Source of the DNA: Haemonchus contortus
Lineage: Eukaryota > Nematoda > Chromadorea > Rhabditida > Trichostrongylidae
DNA length: 64,000 nt
Reading direction: 5' to 3'
NCBI GenBank assembly: GCA_000469685.2
Contig: LS997566.1
Location: 4,502,804 to 4,566,803 of the forward strand
The stretch's first letter is position 1. Each line of letters begins with the position of its first letter. This document shows, one piece after another, positions 45,590 to 57,660 of this stretch. The notes below the pieces were generated by a model, which had not been told where the DNA came from, did not search any database, and worked only from the letters and a program-made list of their open reading frames with translations. A program made the translations under genes and the position numbers.

Positions 45590-48480
45590 CATCCTCTGCT
45601 TTTGAGGATTCAGCTATTCAGATAGGGCACTACCGTAGTAACTGTAGTAATTTACACTTTTTTATCTTATAACCAACAACACTCACAGGGAAAAAGTCCA
45701 TTTCCTCGGGATGGCAAGATTCGACTTGACCTAGTCATTCTGGAAACGCCCATATATTCCATTCTATCCATTAAAAATTGAGGGTGCTCTGAAAAAATTC
45801 TACCATACATCTTTTCTGGTCTCCGTATTTTTTAAGGATTTCAGGTAACCACATCAATTGTCAGGTCATAAATTCTAAAATACTCAACAGTACTACCGTA
45901 CCGTCCTACAATTACTCCTATGAGTATGTATAGGAATCATGCCGACGTTCATCGAGAGTAACTTGGCGACTTCTATCAGTGTAAGATTCTTGGAAAAAAA
46001 AGGATGAAATTCATCTCTATGACGACATCTTCATAGGTCACGGTCAATAGGTTGAACTCAATAGAACAGGAAGGTTCTTTTGCCTTTTCACGATCATCAA
46101 GTTCAGGTGGTTTTTTCCGTCGTATCACCTTTATGATTAATGTGAAAGCTCTTGTCAGTAGAGTTCAAGTGGGTTTGATGTACAACCACTTTTTTCCTCA
46201 AAGGACAATGCTTGAGCTTGTTTTTTTGACGAATTTCTTCCCGTTTGATGATATTCAGTTGAACCCTCTCGACATTTGGAAAAGGTCATATGTCCTCTAC
46301 GACTGAACGCTGGAATCCTAGAAACATTTGACCTTTTGCAACAAAATTTCGAGAATCAGAATCTCCTGATAATTCATGTGACTTTCCTATCGACCTCTGT
46401 AGACGAAAATGTCGGCGTCATTTTTTTCAGAATAACCTGAGGGCGTGACTTAGAGTGAGGTTCAGGAACGCCTTAGAATGGGATCCTCGCCCCAACCTCT
46501 AGTACACCGATTGTAGCTAATTGCTGATGCCACTGGATGAGCCGCCCAGCTTCAATGATAACTGTAATGAGCGTAGGCAATTTATTGACGCTCTTGAATC
46601 TTGTTTGTTGAGCTCAATCAGTGGCAAATGACGCCGTTACCGTATCGATGCTACAGTAATCAGATCCTGGATCGAATCTAGCCTGGACAATCGACATACT
46701 CGTCCTACTGTATTCAGTCATTTGACACCACAGCTATCCACAGAGATGAGAATATTGGCAATTTCCTTCTCTACTATCCTTGCATGGGCTGATTACGCTT
46801 TTAAACTCCTTTACAATTTCGAATGAAAACCAAGTGTGTGGCTTGTCCCCAGGATGTGGTGTAGTTGGTTCTGGAAATCTTCATTCATTTTTGCCTAGTC
46901 TCTGCTACATTGAGACATCAGACCTTCCCAGTCACTATTTCACTTCTGAGGATGATACAAAGGTGAACAATGGATTAGTGTCTCAAAAGGTCCGGCATCT
47001 CTCCAAAGCGGCCTTTCCTCTACTCTGACTTTTCCTCATAAATTCAGAGTGCTCTCAAAGTCCACACCCTGCCGTAATCCCTGGGGGTAATTAAAAATCC
47101 CTCTCTACGTAGTTCTTTGATGATCAGCGATGTTACAACGGACCGATCCTCATATCACCTGCTATAGTTCTGTCTCCAGCACTTCAATAGTCTTTGGTTT
47201 TTCAGAAGTCTCACAGAACCTAGCAGGTGAGTGCAAGGGGTGGGGAAAATAGAGCTGTTGGAATTTTTCGAGGAGTGTCTGCTTCCTGCGCGGAATTCTT
47301 CGCTTTGAATTCTCTCTCCTTCGCAGATGTGAGGCTCAAAGGGATCGCAGAAAATGGGATACGTACAGTGGCGTGTCGTTACAAGTTCATCTAACAGTAA
47401 CCAGGAAGCCACGCCATTACAGGAAAGGCCGCCTCCCGAGTGACTACAGGTTGGAAGGGGGGGGGGGGACACAGATGCTTGCTTGATGATCTTCAGAAGT
47501 GATATCAAGAAGCAAAACATACATTCGAAACTTCGCTTACCTGGTTTCTCCGAACATATGGTCGAGTTAGCAGCGAAAGGGGATGTCAACTTGTAGGTAC
47601 TAAATTGTACCTTTCAGTTCTTCATGGGTGGCTTCAACTTTTTTTATTTGACAAGTAGGCTTGCATTTTCTAACGCCACTTCATGTACCCAGGTTACAAC
47701 GCGGATTGAGACTTGAGCGTTGTCGTTGTAAAGTTGTTTTCTTCGTTGCGCTTTTCAAAGTGGTCATATGGGACATTTAGTCAGTTGGCAGTCGTCCGAA
47801 CTCTTTACACTGCACCCTTTTTTTTACCAGTAAAAAAACCCTTAATTGCTTTATGTGATCCGAAATTTCGAAATTGAAGGCAGTCGCTGCAATTCAAATA
47901 ATGGTAATTCAGGCCTACACGCTTCGGTTTCTGAAATTTCCGAACTGTACGCCGAACTTTGTCATTTTTCTCTCTTCCCCAATTTTTCTCCTCATCAAGG
48001 TGTCTTTCGAAACTCTTCAACTGCTTTCATGGAAACGAACGTCACCATTTCTGTAATGCGCCATACACTCGACTTCTACTCAGATTTATCTGGTCATTCA
48101 ATTATATGGTCACAGCGCATTACGAACCAATATGTTTATGTTGATAGACGAATCTGATCCGAACAGTTGGCCTTCAGTGGAGGTTTGTTCGGCCTAAGGA
48201 TTCAATCCGGATTTTTCATTCCGGATTTTCGGTCACTGCATCATACGTGCCTGGGCAGTACTATCTGCTCCTGTTCCAGCTCCCTTTCCCCTTGCTGATC
48301 ATGAGAACTCAAAATTCCATGCGGCTCGTAATCTGAAACTCCGCTGTCAACTCGCCCACAGATCTCCCACTGCCATGAGTGTTCCAACTTTTACTGGTCA
48401 TATAAGTTCGGTATCCATATGCTCATGCAGATGTGAACTAGTGTCATCTTCTATCAGGGGATCAAAGCTCGCCCTGATAC
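45590..48480. other. Gene-poor stretch
   Basis: A run of about 11 G lies at 47459-47469. A 144-codon minus frame (47155-47589) crosses it and has no domain. Nothing else is supported. Confidence 0.4.
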
Positions 48481-48499
48481 CCTCCCAAGACAGCCAAGA

Positions 48500-48695
48500 A
48501 TTCCCTCTCTCTGACGGGTAGATTGGTCAGATTCAGCTAGTGGGATAAAAGTTCCGAGTTGCACATCAGTAGCCCCTCCATTCATTGTATGGTTCACATA
48601 CGCATTGAAACGTTACTGGGATTCTGAATGGTAGTCAAATGCGTGGTGGCACCCCAAAAATGAGAGTGATTGCCATCAAAAACATTTGCCTTTTA
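48500..48695 (+). repeat. tRNA-derived SINE, 5'-truncated copy
   Basis: It carries TAGATTGGTCAGATTCAGCT, GTGGGATAAAAGTTCCGA, GGGATTCTGAATGGTAGTCA and the closing AAAACATTTGCCTTTTA. These correspond in order to the second half of the 33.5-kb copy. The tRNA-like head is absent. Confidence 0.55.
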
Positions 48696-48699
48696 TCTG

Positions 48700-51600
48700 C
48701 ACATTAATTTGTTATTAGTGCAATGGAAACCATTCGTTTTCACTGAATTTGCCGATTTTAATGCCATGACTCATCCGTGATTTTCTGTCAAAACATTATG
48801 AGACATCGCAATATTCATTTCAAAAACAACTCTCCAAAATTTCTCCATTAAATTGCTAACGCCTATTGGCTCATTGACAATACATACTATCGCCTTTCCA
48901 AGTCTGGAGCCGATTGTGTAAGTCAGAAATATTTTATTCTTCTGATATACTGTTCTAGCGTCACATTAGGTGCCTGAGGATACCAAATCCCACATCACAA
49001 CCGGGTACTCGATCAGAACAGCGGTTACGGGGTGATGTTTAATTGAAAACTGATTGTTTATTTGACCACCCTATAGGTGGTAGAGTTCCTTTTTGTGCCT
49101 GGAATTCTTTGTTTATAGGTTTATGACCATTTTAATGGTGCCGGTTGGGTAGGCTGGAGGGGCTAGGTTAGGGAGACGGTGACGAACCACGGATACTGTC
49201 ATTTTATTCCTTGACGACAAAAATCTCTCGGCAGTTGCCATAGTCGACAGAGTATTATCGGCCTTTAAGCTACCACCGCTCGCTAGGAATTTGAAGATGT
49301 TCCATTTCCTTTTGGTGCTTTCCAAATTGGGTCTGAAGCTGTAATCTGTAAGTCAAAAGAAGATCGGTCTGCTCCATTTTTAATTATTTTACCTACTTTT
49401 TCTTCCAAATTTCCGAAATATGGAGGCGATTTGACAGAACCCACCCGTTTCTAAAGTAGCAATTAGGAAGCTTGGTCGAAGGGGAGCATTTTTCCTTATG
49501 GTCAGTATTTTCCTCTTTGAGGTTTTCGATAAAAAAGCTTTTTTGATGGCATTTTCAGTCATTTCTTGGTAGTAGCTGTAAAGCCGAGATTTTGCTGGCC
49601 AGCCGTCTGTTTCCATGTCGTGTCTGATTATATACTCGTTTTCCGACTGCTCACAGGAAGTCAACCCCGATTAGGAAAGTTGTCTCTTCAATTAGCAGGC
49701 GTTTAGTCTATTTACTGGATTTTCGCCCCTCGTCATGCTGCAAAGTACTGACAGCTTGCTAAGCAGCCTTCGAAACAAATTCTCTTTCCATCTTCTGGAT
49801 TTATGCGACGATTTCCATCCACTTGTAGTGATTTTTGAGAACGCACATAGGGTAGTGGCTAACGATAGGAAGCACTGAGCTGGTCTCTAAGGATCAACCT
49901 TAACAAGATCCGAAAAACCTTTCACTTTTTTATTTAGACTCATAGCATGATTACAGTACCCTCACGAGAGGGTACTGTAATCAGTTACTAGCACTTTACC
50001 AGGCTACTGTAATTCATGGTATGAGCCAGATCAGGTGAGCCGTGGCGGAAAATCTTTTCTTTTCGGATTTTACCTTCATACTCGAGTCCGATACCATTCC
50101 AACCTCAGAAGAAGCATTTTCACTCTCCTAAACTCCAGAATGCTTCAACGTGTACAAATTATCACACATTACACCCTGTTACCATTTCCCATTTGTCTCG
50201 GATGATTCAAATGTATAATACCTCCTCGAGAATACTGGCCATATTTTTCGCACCTTCTGTTTCCACAATTCTGAGCTCCTTCATTTCTTGCGTGCAGTAT
50301 ACGAGAAACTCTTTAACTTACTATTACAGAATTACCTTATGATCAGTAGGGCTCTGTACGTATTTAGTATCTTTTAATGCTGAGGCTAGGGGTTCGTGTA
50401 TTATTCTTATGCAGGCTCGCCCAGAGCTTGAGAATGTCAAATCTGATTTTTTGCAAGTCTGTCTTCTGAGCAAATGCTTTTTGCTGGGTGTTACAGGTCA
50501 TCGATGATGAATTTCCGATTTTTCCTTTGAAGCAAACCTTCTCAATCTCAGCTTTTACCATGATATCCATAATGTCTTCTCCTTTATCAAGTCGTCATCC
50601 GTTCAATATACTACATCCATACAGGATTTGCCTTTACGGTCTCTCCTCCTTCATCGAATGAGTACGACCACTTATCTTTGGTCTCGATCTTTGAAATTTG
50701 ACAACTCTTCAACTGTCAGTCTCTTATCACTGACCGCTGCCCGTTGTTGCTGTCGGGAAGCACTCATGGGAGCGCAAGCAGTTGGTTGGCAGTTGTTTAC
50801 TAGGGTGTTTATGGATAAGTCGATGACTCTTTGAACGAAAATACTGCAATACTTACTCCAAGCATAACCTACTTGTTCCACGCGAAAGCAATCCAGTCAC
50901 CGCTTCAACTACTGATAATAACTATCTTACTTGAGTGAAAATGGAATTGTAAAGCCGAGGTCCTGTTGAATCGCCTCGGGCTGCATAGCCAAGTCCTAAA
51001 ACCTTTGACATTCCTGGCTTTAATTCTGATTCAGCATAAGTGCAGTGCAGTTTTCCTGTTACGGTCAGCAAACTGACGCTCAGAGTTGATCGATCGAATA
51101 TTGGCATGCGCCATGCATCCCAAACTACACTAGAATTTGGCTTGTCCTATGACATGTAAAACCGGCGTTTTCGCACCACCAGGGCAGAAAAATAGCATGC
51201 AATAAATCTCGGAGGAAAGGAAGCTCACTGGTCCTTGACCTGATCCCTGAATCAGTTTACTTTCACTCGAAACCTCTGGTTGTCAGCTTCTTTACGAGGG
51301 GGCCACACGCACGACCGTCATCGCCAGCGGATCTACGTGGAGCTATCTCGTAAATATGCTGGTAACGGGCGGTTTTCGGTAGAAGAAATCTGACAACTTA
51401 TGTTACTGAAAAGCCAAAGTAACTTCCTTACAGATACTAGTCGCAGGCTGAAATATGTGCAAAACATGATTGCGAAAATGCTAACTGGCTCTGCCAGACA
51501 GCAAACCAGTCCCCACAGAAGTGATCTATGACGCATCCTATCGTCTAGCAGTAGACACCTCCTTTGCTATCACCTTTCACTTCCAAATTTGATGCCGTAG

Positions 51601-54235
51601 CCATTTTTCGAGTGATTTCCTAATATTGATGATGTGGAACAAATTACTGGTAAAATGTCACATCTGCTCACCTCATTTGCTAGCCAATTTGATTTTCTTT
51701 TTGAAAAACCAAAAATCTATTTTTTTTTTGCTTCTGAATCTTCTTGTCGTTGCCTAGTTAACTCCGCACTAATGTATGAACTGCGGCAGAATGATCGAAT
51801 CTTTTCTGCTTGTATTTTTCCTTATTCAAAAATAATTAGTCCTAATAATGATAGTTTTATGATTAGGTTTTTTTCTTGATATCAGAAATTCGTCTGCTAA
51901 AATTTTTCAGTATTGACTGATTCAGTTGAATTCTTTTTCGGAATGAGTGGAGTAGTTACAGTGATGCCACCACTGCCCCCGTTCTAACAAAATATCATCT
52001 ATCAATTGTCGATAATCAAATTTGAACAGAGGTTGAACCCGACTTTTCGAAGGTCAATAGAATTGATAGCACATTGGTTGCAACTTTGTTACAATTTCGA
52101 GTAGAATTCAATTATATGGCGCATCCCAGAATGGTCCAATAAATGCTTAACCTCCTTCGTCTTCCCAATGGATCATATACGAATGATTTAAATAGACGTT
52201 TCGACGGCAATCAAGTTTGAAAAAGATCAGGGCTCCTGATGTGGCCCGCTACAGTCTCAAGCACCCCCTTTCTGACTGCTACATGAAAAAGGGAAAATCA
52301 ATGAATCGCAAGGGATCGTTATATTGACGAGCCCATTATGATTGATAGTGGCTCATCTATACAAAATGAAAGTATAATGGGAAATATGACGCCACTGTTG
52401 ACCGAAGACAACTCAAAAACGAAACGAACAATTTCGGGCTAATTCGTCTCGGAAATCATTTAAAACTGTCCAGAATTTTACTGGAATTTATTCGTCGGTC
52501 TAACTGAACTCTTCACGTCACTGCTTGATCATAAAATGCGTTTTTTAGGCGCTGTCGATTCCATTTGACCAGCCTGTCGAGGGGCGTGACTTGTAAGTGG
52601 GCGGGACTAGTGCACGAAGAAATATAGCGAGCTCCTGTTCTTTTTTAGCGATGTGGCTCTTGAGTTATGGAACTGTGAAGGGGTGAGACTAATTATTACT
52701 GAAAACTGCATTAATTGGTTTTAAGTAGAGTGTTACTCTCATTTATTCACACAATTTATATTTATTTTTATTTATTTATTTATGACGACTCAATGCCAAA
52801 GTGCAGTCAACAGCCACGGCCACCACATATTGGACCGAATACAGCCAAGAAGTGGATACATGGTCGTTTAGTAGCTAAACAGTACCCCTCAACTCTGTCT
52901 TACTCTTTTGGTAATCGCTCCTCTGAGACCTCCATCAGTAGCTAGAGTATAATTGCGATTCTACTTCCACCGAAGCCACCTATCTCAAAAAAAAGAATGT
53001 AGTAATTATTGTTCCTTTGGTGTACGACGACGGTGTGCAACGTCAACCTGCCCCTAAAGACTATCTGCAATCCTTTTCCGCTGAGCTCAGACGATTAGGC
53101 TCTGTTTAGCACGGTGGACTTACCCCATACCTTCGCTCAATTAGTGCCCCATTGTTGATGCATAATCGGGATATTCATGCGTCTCGACGACGAAGGGGTT
53201 TTTTCATCAGTCGCCCCCATCCATAAAATGCTCACCGAAATCATTGATTCATATGAATTCATGCGTACCAAGCTGCTTTTAATGCTTTCACCATCTGGAT
53301 GGGCCAAAAAAAATGTTTGAGGGAGCTAAGCATCTGATGGATGCGCCATCCACTTGATTTGCTCCAAAAGTGTTTGACAGATCAAGGTAAAAGCAAGTCC
53401 GGTACAGAGGTGATATCGAACCCAGGTTCTGGGTTCATTGTAGCCATCCACCACAAACGGAGAGGAACCAAGCTTTGAAATTGCTTTCTACCTTCGTTAC
53501 TATGCTGCTGTTACTATGCGTTATCAAAATTTCCTACTCTCGCGACAGTGAAAGTGTGATGCTGCGGTTCGTGGAGGGAAAACTACGTTCAGTAAAAGTC
53601 AAGTCGTAGTTTGCAGTTTAAGCTGTTCCTTCACGCGATACCCCCCCCCCCCCGACCCCCTTACTCTTCTCATTTATCCGAAGTCAACAAAAATGTCGCT
53701 GGAAAGAGTTCTTTCACTATAACCCTTAGATTTTTCCAGGAACACTACCTCCGTAGGCTTTTTTTTTGAATCACGACCTCTGCACTCTCAAAAAGACCAC
53801 TCTCATCAGTCTCTACAGAGAATCGTTCTTGTCAGAGCTAAGAAATCTAATTGATTTTGGCAGAAAATCGGGCATCGTCGAACGTGTCGCGGGTATCATA
53901 TCACTATTCCTCCGCGGTGGTGCCATATTCTTCGCTGACTGTGATTCACCGACTGAACTCTTCGTGAACTGGGTTGACCTTCGGCCGGTCTCTTCCTAAA
54001 TATTCCTGATTGAAATCTACTCTAAGTACGCCATGCACTCGTTCGCCTTTCAAAATTGCTTATCTAAGCGAACCTATTCCTTAGTAAACTCCCACGAAAG
54101 ATACGAACTCGGTTGGTTTGCGGGCACGTCCCCAATCCCGGGTTTTCCAGCAAAGCTACTTACCACTGCATTCTCTCCGCCTTTGTTTTTGCTTATGCAA
54201 AAGGAAAGTCATTAGGCCGGAATTTAGGCCACGCT
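48700..54235. other. Gene-poor stretch before the RTE element
   Basis: It contains an exact hairpin (49948-49983), an ATTT-rich tract (52760-52783) and a 14-C run (about 53641-53655). Open frames are short and none has a recognised domain or splice context. Confidence 0.4.
49948..49983. repeat. 16-bp perfect hairpin with 4-nt loop
   Basis: TGATTACAGTACCCTC (49948-49963), loop ACGA, then the exact reverse complement (49968-49983). There is no T-run or coding context. It is similar in character to the other fold-backs in this window. Confidence 0.9.
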
Positions 54236-54245
54236 AATGTACCCT
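54236..54245 (+). repeat. Left target-site duplication of RTE element
   Basis: AATGTACCCT here recurs exactly at 57651-57660, right after the element's tail (one further A also matches). It frames the retrotransposon and marks the original insertion site. Confidence 0.85.
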
Positions 54246-57200
54246 ACTACGGATCTCCTTCACTGAGGGTTCTCTCTCACTGAAGGATCCCCAGCCGGTT
54301 AGTGACGAGGCTACGTAGGGCGTCCCCAGGTGGCGGATAGGGGAACTAATCGCCGACCAAAAGTCACCGGTACTTTCCCAGAGACGCAGGTGGATTCAGG
54401 GGATGGACTCCTTGATTCTGCTGTGCTGGGTCGATATACCCTCTGTTTCTCGCAGGTGATCCATGCATACGTGTGTGGAGAGTCTGTGGGTGCAGTTGGT
54501 ATCCTGCCCATCGACTCGGCCAAAAGCTTGCATTCGAGTGACGAACAAGTCACGCTGGGAAGTATCCGGGAGGCGATTCGGGGCCGCCTCCAAAAACAAA
54601 GCCCCTCGTCCAACCCCCCACGTCAGAGCCTGGCAAGCTACACGATGGGTTTTTCTTTCACCGCCAAAAACAGTAATAAAAATGGGCCTCATTCCCCTGA
54701 ACCTGAGGGAGCCCCCAATACGGCAGCGTTGGGTAGGACCGCTCGGGAGAGGCTGCTAAAATCTCAGGGCCAAAACAGGCTGCCCAAAAGGAGAAGGACT
54801 AGGATGGCGATCTGTACTTTCAACGCACGGACGCTTGCATCGGAAGCGTGTATAGAAGACCTGATGATGCAAGCTAGGAAGATCAAGTACGACGTCATCG
54901 GACTGACCGAGACGAGGAGGCATCGCCCGCTGCACGCTGTATTTGAGACTGGAGAAGAACTGTTCCTTGGAACATGCGACAGTAGAGGCGTCGGCGGTGT
55001 AGGTGTCCTCGTCAATACGCACTTGGCCATGAACATCGATTCGTACGAAAGCTTAACAACCCGAATCGGACGTTTGCGATTAAGAAGATGTGGCTCAATC
55101 CCAGCTCTAACCATCTTCGTTGCTTACGCACCAACATCGAGCTACGAAGAAGAGGAGTTGGAAGCGTTTTATATGGATCTGGAGAGGCTCTACAGAGAAG
55201 ACCACACTTTCTTCAAGGTCATCGTCGGTGATTTTAACGCCAAGATTGGCCCCAGAAGAACGGCTGAAGAGCTTCACATCGGGACTCACGGAGTGGAATG
55301 GAATGAGCAGGGTGAAAGGCTGTCCGAGTTTATCATGACGACCCACACCATCCATGGTAACTCGCAGTTCCAGAAGCCCTCTCATTTAAGATGGACATGG
55401 GAGTCACCTGGTGGACAGTTCCATAATGAAATAGACCACATCATCTTCAATCGGAGATTTTGCCTGACCGACGTCGCTGTTGTTCCGAAGTTCTACACGG
55501 GATCGGACCATCGTCTCCTCCACGCTAGACTCTGCTTCTCAGTGCGTGGGGAGAGAGCTATGAAGTTTCGGAAACGAAGCCCCAAGACCTCCATCAACTG
55601 GGACAACTTCGCTTCCCTTGCGAGTAAATGGGAGGATTCCGTTATCGACAACATCGACGAAGAATACAACCGGCTCGTCGAGCATCTTCACGATAGTGCT
55701 ACGAAAGCAGAGAGTCTACAAGTAGCCAAGAGACGACTCTCTTCGGAGACTCTCGAGCTGATACGCCAGCGTGGAATCGCGCGAGCTGCAGGCAATTATC
55801 AACGAACGTCCGAACTTGCGAAGCTATGCAGAGAAGCGATAAAGGAAGATCTGAAAGAGAGAAGAGCAGCAGTCATGGACGAAGCCGCCGAGGCCGGAAA
55901 GAGCATTCGCAAAGCCCGACGGAGCTTCGTCAATTACAAGACCAAGATGACCTCCCTTCGTCGTCCGGACGGAACCGTTACTGCATCCCGGAGGGCAATG
56001 GAGAAGGTCATCTACGACTTCTACTCGGATCTCTTCGACAGCCACGTCTACCTGCCTACTCACCATCTTAGGCAAGACGAATATATCGCTCCTTCGGTTC
56101 TCCCTTCCGAAATACGACATGCCATCACGTCGATGAAGAACTGTACAGCGCCCGGTCCCGATAGGATCAAACCAGAACATCTGAAGAGTATACCACCAGT
56201 CATCATCAAAACTCTGGCTAGGCTCTTCACACGGTACCTGTCGGAATGCAAAGTGCCCACGTCGTGGAAAACTAGCAAGACTGTGTTGTTGTACAAAAAG
56301 GGAGATCCAGACGATATTGGCAATTATCGCCCAATCTGCCTGCTGTCCGTAATCTACAAGCTTTTCACTCGTGTCATCCTAAACAGGATTGGCAGAATAT
56401 TAGATGAAGGACAGCCATGCGAGCAAGCAGGGTTTCGGAGAGGGTTCAGTACAATCGATCATATCCACACCCTAACAAGGCTCATTGAAGTATCGCGAGA
56501 GTACAAAATGCCGCTATGTCTTACGTTTATCGACTTGAAGAAAGCCTTTGACACCGTTGAGACAGAAGCGGTAATTGAAGCCCTGGGCAACCAGGGTGTT
56601 CCTACGCAATATATAAGGATGCTTCGTGAGCTCTACGACAGCTTCACGACCAGGATTTCACCATTCTATAAGGAAGTCATTGTCAACGTGAAGAGAGGTG
56701 TCCGGCAAGGCGATACTATTTCGCCCAAACTTTTCAGCGCCGCCCTCGAGAATATCATGCGTCATTTGGAATGGGAAGACTTGGGAGTGAAGGTCGACGG
56801 CCGCTTCCTACATCACCTCCGCTTTGCAGACGACATCGTGCTTATAACACCGAACATCGAGCAGGCGGAACGAATGCTGGCCGAATTCGATAGTGCTTGT
56901 GGAAAGATCGGCTTGAGGCTGAACCTAACGAAGACGATGTTCATGAAAAACGGACTGGTACCTGATGCTCCTTTCACGTTAAACGGAACGAATATCTCCG
57001 AATGCTCTAGTTATGTGTATCTAGGTCGGGAAGTCAACATGATGAACGACCTAGCTCCAGAGCTGTGCAGAAGGAAACGCGCCGCGTGGGGAGCATTTAA
57101 GAATATCGAGGGAGTAGTGAAGAAGACAAAGAACACCCGGCTCCGCGCTCACCTTTTCGACACTGCTGTCCTTCCTGCTTTGACGTACGCCTCGGAGACC

Positions 57201-57650
57201 TGGACTCTACGAAAGCAGGATGAGCATGCTGTCAGCGTTACTCAACGCGCTTTGGAAAGGGCGATGCTCGGAATTTCCCTATACACGCAAGTGCAGAAGG
57301 GAATCCGGAGTTCCGAGCTCCGTCACCGAACGAAGATCAGGGATGCCGTTGATTACGCCAAGAAATCGAAGATCAGGTGGGCCGGACACGTTATGCGATA
57401 TAGTGATGACCGTTGGACCAGGGCGGTTACTGACTGGATTCCTCGGGACATCAAACGAACTCCAGGAAGGCCGCCAACGAGATGGTCAGACTTCTTCACG
57501 AAAGCTCTGAACGAAAGGAATGTTGAACCTCGTGTCCCTGGAGCGAGAACGATTCACTGGACCACTCTGGCTCGTGACAGGGACGAATGGAGACGTTACT
57601 GGCGCCCGCTCGAGGAAGTCGATGATCAACGGGACGACAGGTGACAGGTG
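54246..57650 (+). mobile_element. Full-length RTE-clade non-LTR retrotransposon
   Basis: About 3.4 kb, flanked by the 10-bp duplication AATGTACCCT. The left end begins with a hairpin-forming leader (54251-54290, a stem with one mismatch and a 2-nt bulge). One long frame encodes endonuclease plus reverse transcriptase. The 3' end is very short: the stop is followed at once by a GTGACAG-type tandem repeat. A tail of short repeats in place of poly(A), and an almost absent 3' UTR, are typical of RTE. The intact frame and exact flanks point to a recent insertion. It is the probable source family of the plus-strand relics after globins D and E. Confidence 0.92.
54645..57644 (+). CDS. RTE endonuclease-reverse transcriptase, 999 aa
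   Basis: The first ATG in frame is 54645. The frame is open upstream to 54306, but no ATG lies there, so the extra 113 codons need a non-AUG start or are leader. The N-terminal apurinic-type endonuclease runs from about 54805 (ICTFNARTL), with LTETRRH, a [11 protein letters not shown] catalytic block near 55220 and [11 protein letters not shown] near 55500. The reverse transcriptase follows with [42 protein letters not shown] (domain A), [10 protein letters not shown] and FADD at 56823-56834 (catalytic). The C-terminal region has RWAGHVMRY and [11 protein letters not shown]. No stop or frame break interrupts it, so it could be active. It nicks target DNA and copies its own RNA there. Confidence 0.93.
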   Translation: MGFSFTAKNSNKNGPHSPEPEGAPNTAALGRTARERLLKSQGQNRLPKRRRTRMAICTFNARTLASEACIEDLMMQARKIKYDVIGLTETRRHRPLHAVFETGEELFLGTCDSRGVGGVGVLVNTHLAMNIDSYESLTTRIGRLRLRRCGSIPALTIFVAYAPTSSYEEEELEAFYMDLERLYREDHTFFKVIVGDFNAKIGPRRTAEELHIGTHGVEWNEQGERLSEFIMTTHTIHGNSQFQKPSHLRWTWESPGGQFHNEIDHIIFNRRFCLTDVAVVPKFYTGSDHRLLHARLCFSVRGERAMKFRKRSPKTSINWDNFASLASKWEDSVIDNIDEEYNRLVEHLHDSATKAESLQVAKRRLSSETLELIRQRGIARAAGNYQRTSELAKLCREAIKEDLKERRAAVMDEAAEAGKSIRKARRSFVNYKTKMTSLRRPDGTVTASRRAMEKVIYDFYSDLFDSHVYLPTHHLRQDEYIAPSVLPSEIRHAITSMKNCTAPGPDRIKPEHLKSIPPVIIKTLARLFTRYLSECKVPTSWKTSKTVLLYKKGDPDDIGNYRPICLLSVIYKLFTRVILNRIGRILDEGQPCEQAGFRRGFSTIDHIHTLTRLIEVSREYKMPLCLTFIDLKKAFDTVETEAVIEALGNQGVPTQYIRMLRELYDSFTTRISPFYKEVIVNVKRGVRQGDTISPKLFSAALENIMRHLEWEDLGVKVDGRFLHHLRFADDIVLITPNIEQAERMLAEFDSACGKIGLRLNLTKTMFMKNGLVPDAPFTLNGTNISECSSYVYLGREVNMMNDLAPELCRRKRAAWGAFKNIEGVVKKTKNTRLRAHLFDTAVLPALTYASETWTLRKQDEHAVSVTQRALERAMLGISLYTQVQKGIRSSELRHRTKIRDAVDYAKKSKIRWAGHVMRYSDDRWTRAVTDWIPRDIKRTPGRPPTRWSDFFTKALNERNVEPRVPGARTIHWTTLARDRDEWRRYWRPLEEVDDQRDDR

Positions 57651-57660
57651 AATGTACCCT
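57651..57660 (+). repeat. Right target-site duplication of RTE element
   Basis: This is the exact copy of AATGTACCCT at 54236-54245. It sits immediately after the GTGACAG-type tail of the element. Confidence 0.85.

Noticed and set aside
47155..47589. 144-codon minus-strand frame
   Set aside because: It crosses a run of about 11 G, has no domain, and no second exon was found. It could be part of a repeat, but no other copy is in the window.
53641..53655. Run of 14 C as a G-quadruplex or regulatory site
   Set aside because: A simple homopolymer with no context. Such tracts are common in nematode genomes, and nothing here ties it to a gene.
54330..54644. GTG codon at 54330 as the start of the RTE protein
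   Set aside because: It is not an ATG. Eukaryotic initiation there is unsupported, so the first ATG at 54645 was used and the open extension noted.
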